From contig OZ023274.1 in assembly GCA_964007475.1 (NCBI GenBank), positions 103,463,372 to 103,527,371 of the forward strand: 64,000 nt of DNA. The letters run 5' to 3'. This DNA is from Hybos culiciformis (lineage: Eukaryota; Arthropoda; Insecta; Diptera; Hybotidae). This document shows, in pieces, positions 55,328-64,000 of this stretch (positions within the stretch are counted from its first letter, which is position 1; every line of letters begins with the position of its first letter). The notes under the pieces are model-generated. The model saw only the letters and a program-made list of their open reading frames with translations, was not told the origin of the DNA and searched no databases. A program made the position numbers and the translations under genes.

Positions 55328-55631
55328 GCGCCGTGACATTTGTCCGCGATGAAATTTGTATGGAAAACTTCGCGGACACATGTCATTTTACAAAATGACA
55401 TTTGTCCGCGATTGTAAAATGACATTTGTCCGCCGCGGACAAATGTCTCAAAATTCGTGGACAAATGTCATTTTGCAAAATGTCATTTGTCCGCGATTGA
55501 TTTTTCAAATTTTTAGCGGACAAATGTCATTCTGCAAAATGTCATTTGTCCGCGATTCATTTTTATCGCGGACAAATGTCATTTTGATGTCTGCGATACA
55601 AAAACAAATCGCGGACAAATGTCCAACCCCC
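55328..55631. mobile_element. Palindromic-repeat element upstream of RRP41
   Basis: 304 bp flanked by perfect 10-bp direct repeats ATCTACTGAG (55318-55327 and 55632-55641). The ends are imperfectly inverted: GCGCCGTGACATTTGTCCGC on the left and, inverted, GGGGGTTGGACATTTGTCCG on the right. The interior holds about eleven copies of the unit GACATTTGTCCGCG or its reverse complement, alternating in orientation, so many local hairpins are possible. Two overlapping open frames on opposite strands (55198-55464 and 55356-55640) come from this repeat structure and are not genes. It ends 150 bp before the RRP41 start codon. Confidence 0.8.
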
Positions 55632-55781
55632 ATCTACTGAGTTTTATTTTTTACTTTTTAGTCTGTATTTAAATAATAAAAACGTGTAACTGACAATTTT
55701 TTTTTTTATTTGTTTTGTGTTTATTTTGTTTTCACACATTTTTTAAACTAAAATTAATTTTAGTTTTAATAAAGTTCAAAA

Positions 55782-56649
55782 ATGTCTGGAGGCCAAGATT
55801 TAATAAGTTATCAAGGACTAAGATTAGATGGTAGGAGGCCGCATGAACTTCGGAAAATTCGATGTAGATTGGGAGTTTTTTCGCAACCGGATGGAAGGTA
55901 GGCATCTACTTAATAAATATCGTATAAGTTCTTAGTTTTTTTTATTTTCAATTGGTTATAATTCCAGCGCTTATTTAGAACAAGGCAATACAAAAGTATT
56001 AGCGGCGGTATATGGTCCACACCAGGTATTTTTTTTTTCTTTTTCGATTATTTAAATTTTCGAGTAATTAAAATTTTACACTTAGGCATCAAGTAAAAAA
56101 ATCAAACAAGAAGAAGTCATAGTTAATTGTCAATATAGTATGGCGACATTTTCAACTGGAGAACGAAAAAACAGACCCAGAGGTGACCGGAAATCTCAAG
56201 AAATGACATTGCATTTAGAGGAAACACTAAGAGCCGCCATAAACACAGAACTTTATCCGCGTTCTCAAATTGATATTTTTATAGAAATTTTACAAGTAGA
56301 TGGTGGCAATTATTGTGCTTCAGTTAATGCAGCCACCTTGGCTTTGATCGATGCCGGAATCGGTTTAAAAGAATATGCATGTGCCTGCACATCGTCACTG
56401 GCAAACGACAATGTGGCTTTGGTTGATGTGTCCAATCTTGAAGAATTCACAGGAGGTCCTACTTTATCTGTTGCATCACTTCCGACTTCAAATAAAATTG
56501 TTTTTATTGAAATGTCGCAGCGATTCCATTTAGATCATTTGCAAAAAGTTATGGATCAAGCATTAGAAGGATGCCGTCAGATTCGTTTTATTTTGGATAA
56601 AGCAGTTAGAGAGCATTTAAGTTTGAAATCACAGAGTCAAGCATTATGA
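55782..56649 (+). CDS. EXOSC4: Exosome complex component RRP41 (EXOSC4)
   Basis: Subunit of the RNase PH-type hexameric ring of the RNA exosome (pairs with Rrp45), acting in 3'-5' RNA processing and decay in nucleus and cytoplasm; the animal ring is structural and not catalytic. Exons 55782-55897, 55968-56025 and 56086-56649, phases 2 and 0, give 245 aa, the family's usual length. The start MSGGQDLISYQGLRLDGRR matches the family; then ELRKIRCRLGVFSQPDGS, YLEQGNTKVLAAVYGPH, NCQYSMATFSTGERK (residues 72-86), HPRSQIDI-like YPRSQIDIFI, VNAATLALIDAGI and a C-terminal helix ending LSLKSQSQAL. Convergent with the mitochondrial release factor gene, 271 bp between stop codons. Confidence 0.97.
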
Positions 56650-56830
56650 TAAAGAAAAATTTAAATTAATTAACTATTTTCTCATCATGTTTCTGGTTGA
56701 TTTAATATTTTAATAATTAGTAATACATTTTGGTTTATTGTAAACTTAAGTTGGTTTGGAAATTAAATTTATTTGCTTCAATACTGTTGTAAATGAACAA
56801 AACTATTTTTGTTAAATTTAGTATTTTTTT

Positions 56831-56836
56831 TTTATT
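56831..56836 (-). terminator. Polyadenylation signal of the mitochondrial release factor gene
   Basis: AATAAA on the minus strand (tttatt on plus) 85 nt past the stop codon at 56921-56923. Confidence 0.45.
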
Positions 56837-56920
56837 TCATTAGCTGACTACACATCTCTCATTTTTATAAAAATTCTAAAAATATAATTTACATTCCAGA
56901 TCTAAATTTTGTATACAGTA

Positions 56921-58383
56921 CTAACTCTCCGTGTTTATTAATTTTAATAATTCTTCTGTACGCTTATGATGACGTAAATCGATAATTAGTTTATTTAATT
57001 GTTCTCCGCCTGTTAAAAACTCCTTTAAATTATGGAAAGTTCCCGATTTCAAACGATGATCTGTTATTCTATCTTGTGGAAAATTATAAGTTCGAATTTT
57101 CTCATTTCGATTGCTAGTGCCAACTTGTGATTTTCTAGTAGCTCTTTTTTCCGAATCCTAAAATTTAAGTCTTATATTTTTGATCTAAAACCAAAGAAAA
57201 GATAAAATACCTGTTCGGAATATTTTTTTTGAATTAATAAATTTTCCAACTTTTTCAAAGCAATTTGCCTATTTTTCACTTGAGATCTATCAACTTGACA
57301 TTCAACTACTGTTCCTGATGGCAAATGAGTCATGCGAACCGCACTGTCTGTAGTATTCACATGCTGGCCACCTGCACCACTAGCCTTTTTGGTTTCGATT
57401 TTTAAATCCTTCTCATTAATTTTAATGTTGACATTATCTGGTCGAGGAACAACTGAAACTGAAACTGTACTTGTATGAATTCTTCCAGATTTTTCAGTTG
57501 CTGGAACTCGTTGGACTCTGTGGACACCAGCTTCTTGTTCTAATAATTTATATACTTTTTCTCCTTCAATCAGTATTGAAGCGTGTCGAAGTCCTACAAA
57601 AAAAGTTTAAAATTAACTAAGTTTTGACTTCAACGAAGTGTAGTGATGTTCGTATATGGTAATTTTAAAGGTTCAAGCTAGTTAAGAAAATCCTATAAAA
57701 TTTCAGTATGTAAAATATGGAACGTTTTTACCCAAAACGCATTTTTTACCTCCAATATCAGTGTATTCTTCATCTAAAATTTCCCAGTCCAAATTATTAC
57801 AGCTCAAAAAATTAGAATACATATCATAAAGTTCTTTAGCGAAAAGCATAGCCTCTTGACCGCCTACACCAGCAGATATTTCAAATATAACTGATGAGCA
57901 CTTGATATCATCTGTCACTTCTAATAATTCATTTAATAAATTTTCATTCAATTCTTTTAGAAGTTTACAATAGACCTGAAATAAAACAAAAAAAGTTACA
58001 ATTCATTCACATGGAAGTCGTTAATCCACATTTTTTACCTCAGCTTCTTCGTTAACAAATTTTTTCATTTCTTCATCTTTTTCTTCCTTGAGATCTGTTA
58101 GTTGCTTCAAATTTTGTAGAACACACAATTTTTGTTCGTAAATTTCAACCGTTTTGGAAATATTTCGAATTCTTTGGTGATCAAACTCGGAACTGTTTGA
58201 TTGTGTTCGCAAATTATAAAATTCTAATCTTAAACTTTCTAAATATTTATTTAATTTATCATTTTTTAGGTCTAAATTTTCAGACAAATTAATAGTAGCA
58301 GCGGTAGATAATAGTTTGTTGCAACAACTTTCAGTATTTCGAATTATTGCAAAAATTTGCCGGCAATAGAACTGTCGAAACAT
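56921..58383 (-). CDS. MTRF1L: Mitochondrial peptide chain release factor 1 (MTRF1L/mRF1 type)
   Basis: Terminates mitochondrial translation by reading UAA/UAG and releasing the peptide. Exons 58383-58039, 57975-57750, 57593-57211 and 57157-56921, phases 0, 1, 0, give 396 aa. The N-terminus [16 protein letters not shown] is basic and hydrophobic without acid residues, fitting a mitochondrial targeting peptide. Then comes a helical domain 1; [14 protein letters not shown] (a conserved class I segment, not the catalytic GGQ); [20 protein letters not shown] with the PAT tripeptide (residues 221-223) that gives RF1-type codon choice; the catalytic GGQ at 265-267 in [18 protein letters not shown]; and the C-terminal [22 protein letters not shown] block. 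No loop insertion like that of MTRF1 is seen around PAT, which favours the MTRF1L branch. Confidence 0.95.
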
Positions 58384-61300
58384 ATTTTATGTTTTAAAGT
58401 ATTAGATATAAGTTTGAATTGAGTTTTTTTTTTTATTTATTAAATCAGATACTTTTTCAATATTACATTACTTTTTTATTTAGTTTTGAATTATTCGAAA
58501 GACTTTATAAATTTTCATCACAATAATATTATTACATATAATACTAGCTAGGTACTGATAAAAGTCAAAACAAAAACTGTGCGCCTAAGAATTTCTAGCA
58601 ACTGACTTAAATGTAATAATTAGCTGCTAAATATTATTTTTTTTTTAATTTCAATTTTTTTCACCATCAATATCATTAAACATTTTTTAATTAATCATCA
58701 TTATTCATTTAAATTCATCAATTAGTTAAGTTTCGTAGTTATAGTTATTATTAGAATTACACTTGAAAGAACACTTGGGACTACTGTTACTGTGGGTATA
58801 AAGATTTTTTAACGAATAAAATTACATAGGTATGAGGTACGTTACTGTTGTAAGATAAGTAGGTAAGTATAGCCAAAGAGTATGTATGTAATAGAGATCT
58901 CAGTCCCATACAAAAAATGTAAATTCAAAAAAATGAAACAAAAAATCTTAAATCACAATCTCATGAGCTTATATTTATTTATTTTTTTGAGAATTTCTCT
59001 ATCCAAAAGCTGTTAAAACTTTTAAAATAACAACAGATCTATATAATATACTCTTTGGTTTAGCGTAATAATAACTGAATACAAAATTTCACATTTTAAG
59101 GAATATCAACCACATTAATTAAGAATTTTCATTCGCATAAAATTTTTGTAAATATGCACAAATTTTTAGTTTTTTCTTCTTTTTTTCTTAATAGATATCC
59201 ATTTATCTATTTTTCTCAAACATTTACCAACATAAACAGATAATTTCTATAAATTAATTAAATTTACCTTAAACGATTCTCGATTTGGTCTATCAATTTG
59301 GTGTTTATATATATATACGTATATAAAACAATTTACCATAAGGGTTTTTTCGGAAGTTGCTTATGTTAAAAGAGTTTTTTGTTAAGAAGAGTGAACACAT
59401 CTGGATTGGCATTGGCACACTCTATTGTAGGAGAGAATATTTTAATTTATTTTTTGTTCAAAAATATTGAAGGAAAACACACAAAGCATAACGAATAAAA
59501 GTTATTAAAATTGCATTGTATGTATAAGTATATTAAATTTTGCTGCTATATAATATATATAGAAAAATCTACATATATAAAAAAAATATATTGTTAATTT
59601 AACCAACCATAACGTTTTAAGTCTTGAATCGTTACATTATGTGCCTTACTATTATTTTGGAAAATATTTAAACAGCAGCGCAGGGGTTAGTCACCTTTAT
59701 TAAGTTGAAAAAACAAATTTAAGTATAATGAGGAAAATGCTTACACTTTTTTTTTTAGAGATTTTTGTATTTTCTATTTTGGGTTGATAACTAACTACCT
59801 TTTTGGGATACGATTGATACAAAGGTTTTAATATTTAATTCTAAATTATTAGGAATACCTACACCTACACATAGGTACCTAACCTACTTATAAGCATCAA
59901 TTAATTCAGAAACAGGCGTTGTTATAGTTATGGATCTAGAAAAAACCAGCATCTCATAAAAAAAAAAATTTTTGTAGCTACGATCACAAAGAAAACCTTT
60001 TTATTAAATTAATTATTAAAATCATAATTAAAATCAAATATATCTACTTAAATTAAACAATTCTAAATTTTATGTTGATTTGTGTTACAATTTATTTTTT
60101 TATTTTAAGATTTATTTGATGCTTTCTATTGTAATGCGAATCATATACAGTTTGTGTTTGAGTATAAATTCTAAGTTTCCTCACATTTTCACTTCGACCG
60201 CGTCAAGTGAAATACCTAATATAAAATAATAATTTAAATAAAAAAATTATGATCAGAAATAAAAGTCTCACAACTCATTTCGAACTCGCGTCATACCATA
60301 AAACCAAGTGTATTACAGAATAAAATATAAGTTTAGTTTAATATATATTTCTTTTTAAAATACAAATTATTTTAACATAATAAAATAATAATACACTTTA
60401 TGCACCCTCTTATCAAAAAATTTTCTCGATCGAGAATCGAATTTAATATACCAGAAAAATTGTGCGAGCAAAAAATCAGCATTATGTCAGGTTTCTTACA
60501 ATAGTTTATTTTTTCAGAATTTTTTCCTTTTTACTTCCTAGACATTTATAATGTTTAATTAGAATATTAATTAATTGGATCAATCTTATGCATTTTAATT
60601 AAAAATGTCGAATCTGCTCACAGATCGAGTAGAATTATTTCGCTATCTCTTGATTTTGACGAACCTGCACATTTTGATCAAATTTTGGGATTGATGGGAT
60701 CGAAATAGTAAAGTAAGTAGTTTAATTGTTATAAACTAATCCTTCAGTATTAACTTTGAATCGAATTCTATAATTTTTAAACTAATGTTCAAAAACAATA
60801 ATTTTCTCTTGTACATTCAGCATAATTTTATATACTTTATTAAGTATACGAAACGAAGAGAATACACAAATAACGTCCACTTTAAAATGAAATTATTTAT
60901 ATAATATAGAAAAACAAAAAAAAAAAAACAAATGTTTCAATGAGAGAAACCAACCACCGTCCCTATTTTTAATTTCGGCATTTGCATTTAAACCGTCCGC
61001 GTGTGTTTTATTCTGCTTTTTTTTTTTTAATAATTATATTTATTTATATATTTTTTAAATAATTTTTTTTCTTTTTTTTAATATTTTTTCTCCTTCAGGA
61101 AATTATAAAAAAAAAAATTAAATTAAGAAAAATAAATATAAATTTATGTTAATATTATGTTTTTGGCAAAAAAAATCGCTGTACTAAAACGACCCACCCA
61201 CAACAGTTCACAAAAATAATAAACATAATTTCATTTAATAACGATTTTTTGAAAATTTACAAAAAATCAAAAGAAATAAAATATAAGAAAAATAAAAATA

Positions 61301-61738
61301 AAGCAAAAATAAATAAATAAAATATAACTTAAAAAAAAAACAAAAAAAAATTTATATTTCTTTTGGTGAATTTAGATTAAATTAGTTTAAATTTAGTTGT
61401 GTCAACATTATTATTAGCGCGCTGATCTAGTTGTATAAAATTTTTCATATATATACTATTTTATTTGCAAGTTGTAAATATTTTATTATTTTTTGCGATC
61501 ACGACCTATTTTTGATAACGTTTTTTTCTAGGACTGTGAGCCAAATTTAATAAAATCATACGAATTTTTTTTTTTTATTTAAAATAGGAATTAGAAATTA
61601 GAAAAAAAATATCCTATATATATTAGAGGAAAAAAAAAATTTACTTAAAAATTTTATATTAAATGAGAAAATTTTAAATCATAAAAAACAAAAAAAAAAA
61701 AATTTTGTAAAATACGAAATCATAAAATCATTAATAAA
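58384..61738. other. Divergent intergenic region
   Basis: Between the release factor start and the signal-peptide exon. AT-rich, no gene recognised. Local GC-richer patches at about 60945-61005 (AAACCGTCCGCGTGTG) and 61410-61440 (AGCGCGCTGATCTAG then TGTATAAAAT) are the best candidates for promoter or 5' UTR of the right-hand gene. Confidence 0.5.
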
Positions 61739-61799
61739 ATGACATATCAATTCAATTTGGGATTATTATGCCTGCTGGCAATTATTCCAGTCGCTTTTG
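61739..61799 (+). CDS. Signal-peptide first exon of an unidentified secreted protein (partial)
   Basis: ATG then MTYQFNLGLLCLLAIIPVAF, ending G|GTAAGTTT (phase 1, 61 nt). A hydrophobic core of about 15 residues followed by P-V-A-F-G is typical of a cleavable secretion signal, and the donor is near consensus. The next exon was not identified up to 64000; the first long intron is consistent with the other genes in the window. Too little sequence to name a family. It could also be a chance frame. Confidence 0.5.
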
Positions 61800-64000
61800 G
61801 TAAGTTTTTGGGTTTCATGTATATTGAATTTACTTTTCAAAACAGTGAAATGGATTCGCATGACAAAATCTTCTTAAATGTCTGTATATTTTGCTTTTCG
61901 AACCAATGAATATGTAATTCGGATGAGAAATCTTCTTTTCAGTCTTTTCAGTTGAGGAAGTATATAAGTTAAATTGAATCAATAACTATATATATTACAA
62001 TTCAAATCTAAAAGATATCTGAACTTAAAAAAAAAAAAAATATATTTTACATTATCATTATCAATTTTTGACATAAACAAAGTCAACGGCGAGGTTAAAA
62101 TATACATTTGAATTTAATTACCAATTAATTTATGTAATAGTGTTTTTTTTTTAACTAAATCGAATAATATTATCGATTAAAAAAATATACAATATATTAA
62201 AATTAAAACTAAATTGCAAAATTGTTGGCAACTCAAATTCGATCAGTATAATTAAATTTAAATTATCAACTCATTGTTTTATTAAATTTAAGGCGTTAGG
62301 ATCATCTAGCATCCAAAAGTCTCTATTTTATATTTTTAACATATGCCTGTCAACGTTCAATGCAAAAATATTTCTTTTTTGATAATTATAACTTTAATAA
62401 ACGAATCATAGAGAAAAATATTGAATTTTATTCATCATTAAGCTAAAAATAACACTAAAATTTATATATATATATATATTTCAAAAACAACTTTTAAGTG
62501 CGGCATCACATCTGAAATAAATTAAGTTGTTTTTGGCCGTATTTCTGTTTTCAATATAAGTATGTAAGATAATTAGTAAATGTTGCATTCTATAAATATA
62601 GTAAATTTATTACGTGCACAAAAAGATGTTAAATAATGTATGTAATGTATGAAAAACAGATAAGAACATAGTTTTTTATTTTTTATTTTTATTGAGTAAA
62701 TGAAATAATTGTTAGAACCACAGACTAATATAACTCTAGTAGAGTAACAAAAGTCCCAAAAAAAAAATGTAAACTGGCTCCATTTTCCTACAAATTGCGT
62801 GGTTGTTTTAAGCGAATAGTCCTTCAAATTAATTGGTTAAAAATAAAATGGTGCATCCGAAAACGATGTATGTATTTAAAATAGGGGTTGGAAGAAGAAA
62901 ACAATTAAATTTTGAAATTAATTTTTGATTTAATGTCTACTTATGTTTTTTCTATACTTATGTTTGTATCTGTGAAACTATAATTCGAACAAAAAAATAC
63001 GTCATGCATAATAAAAACTCAAGAATATATATTAATTTAACTTATAATGAATGATAGTCCAAGCTTCTTTCTAAATATACAGCATGTGTAAGAATTATAT
63101 ACATTTTTTGGGCTTTTAACATTATGATTATTATTTTTATTATATTTATTTATTTATATCGATAGATATACATATTCAGTGTATAGTACTTTTCAGAATT
63201 TAAAATTATTTTTATTTTATTTTTTTGGAAAATTGCCACAAAAAATTTTCCTTACCGATGCGATCTCGAAAAATTTGTAGACACACATTATTATATTATA
63301 TCATTCAGTTCCGACCTAACTCTATAAAAGTTTTTTCATAATTTTTGAGTAAAAAAAAAATAAAAATATTTTTCACTTCTAAAAATAATTGTGACTCAAT
63401 TTTTCTAATTGGAATTTTCTTTTCTTTTTTTTTATTATAAATTTCATCAAACGTAAACTTTAAAGAATTTCCCAAAGCAAAAAAAAGTATTTTCCATATT
63501 TATTTTTTACTCAAAAAATTTTTCTAAAACTAATAATGTGTAATCATAATTTTTCCAAAAAGAAAAACATATCTAAATAGGTCCATATTTATATATATTA
63601 ATCATTTATGATATATCATCTATTTTTGTAAAAGATTTTTCCTTTTAAAGTTTTCAATTATAAACGCTATTGAATTATTCTTGATTACTTTTGATTTCAG
63701 CATTAGGATGGAGAAAATTTTAAAAAGAAAATTTTTTGATGCCTTTTATTTTTCCGAACAGTATGATTATGTTGGACTTACGATACGAACAAAGATTTTG
63801 GATAGTGCAGTGTTTTTTGTGTTGTCTATATACAGACAATCGGGTATAGGTTTTAAGTTCTGCAATTTCTAATGGTAATAAAAAAAATTAGAAAGACTTT
63901 ACAAAAAATAGGGAACATATATGTATATCCATTTTATACTGAATATCAATAATTTTGTAGGTATACTTATTGTTATTTTATTGATCGTTCATAAATTCCA
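61800..64000. other. Probable intron / unassigned
   Basis: AT-rich. A splice-acceptor-like site at about 63700 (ttgatttcag) joins in phase to the signal-peptide exon but hits a stop after seven codons (ALGWRKF), so it is not a convincing next exon. Otherwise nothing recognised. Confidence 0.5.

Larger units (their letters stand above)
44036..55781. other. Gene-poor block
   Basis: No recognisable gene over about 11.7 kb. Contents seen: an (ATT)n-type simple repeat at about 45168-45240, a CRE-like palindrome at 50820-50827, a candidate element with inverted ends at 51468-53532, a hAT-like element at 53768-54624, and a palindromic-repeat element at 55328-55631. The left part is upstream of the six-cysteine gene and the right end holds the RRP41 promoter. 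Confidence 0.6.

Noticed and set aside
55198..55640. Overlapping 88-aa (minus) and 94-aa (plus) open frames
   Set aside because: Both are produced by the alternating GACATTTGTCCGCG repeats of the element at 55328-55631; their repetitive peptides (MSFYK/MSFCK) are artefacts of the repeat.
57810..57870. A second GGQ (AGVGGQEAM) in the release factor
   Set aside because: This is the conserved non-catalytic segment of class I release factors; the catalytic GGQ is the later one in GAGGQHVN.
63681..63872. 63-aa plus-strand open frame near the right end
   Set aside because: No similarity seen; the acceptor-like site within it gives a stop after seven codons when joined to the signal-peptide exon.
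1..64000. tRNA, rRNA and CRISPR features
   Set aside because: I looked for tRNA B-box-like GGTTCGA-type motifs, rRNA blocks and regularly spaced repeats and saw none that could be supported. The 30-bp array at 33562 is a simple tandem repeat without spacers.

Overview
This window is nuclear DNA from a strongly AT-rich animal genome, almost certainly an insect. The genes are split by short to very long AT-rich introns with T-rich acceptors (tttttag) and GTAAGT/GTATNT-type donors. The proteins are animal-type (HID1, a Mediator subunit, an exosome ring subunit, a mitochondrial release factor) together with a group III (bee-venom-type) phospholipase A2 and a small secreted cysteine-rich protein. 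I cannot name the species. Most short open frames in the window are chance AT-rich frames. The genes below were rebuilt by hand from splice sites, with phase checked at every junction.

Layout, left to right. (1) 1-8191: no gene recognised; probably upstream sequence or 5' introns of the next gene. (2) 8192-18757 (+): group III secreted PLA2, 5' end not found, with two tandem 225-nt exons that each encode the Ca-loop/His-Asp half of the catalytic domain and that both fit the same final exon. (3) 21462-26120 (-): complete HID1 homologue, 16 coding exons, 820 aa. (4) 27013-28458 (+): MED28, divergent from HID1 across a CpG-bearing shared promoter region; an Arg-Gly-rich reading frame continues in frame past its TGA stop and into one more exon. 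(5) 32916-44035 (-): four-exon, 108-aa secreted cysteine-rich protein with a 9.2-kb first intron. (6) 44036-55781: gene-poor block holding transposon-like elements. (7) 55782-56649 (+): RRP41/EXOSC4 exosome subunit, convergent with (8) 56921-58383 (-): mitochondrial class I release factor (MTRF1L type). (9) 61739-61799 (+): first coding exon (signal peptide) of a secreted protein whose remainder lies beyond what I can identify.

The genes do not form a pathway. They are unrelated housekeeping genes (trafficking, transcription, RNA decay, mitochondrial translation) mixed with secreted-protein genes. The most informative signals are the duplicated PLA2 exons, which look mutually exclusive; the MED28 Arg-Gly tail reachable by alternative 5' splice sites or stop readthrough; and several foldback/palindromic mobile elements, one of which sits about 150 bp upstream of the RRP41 start codon inside a 10-bp target-site duplication.
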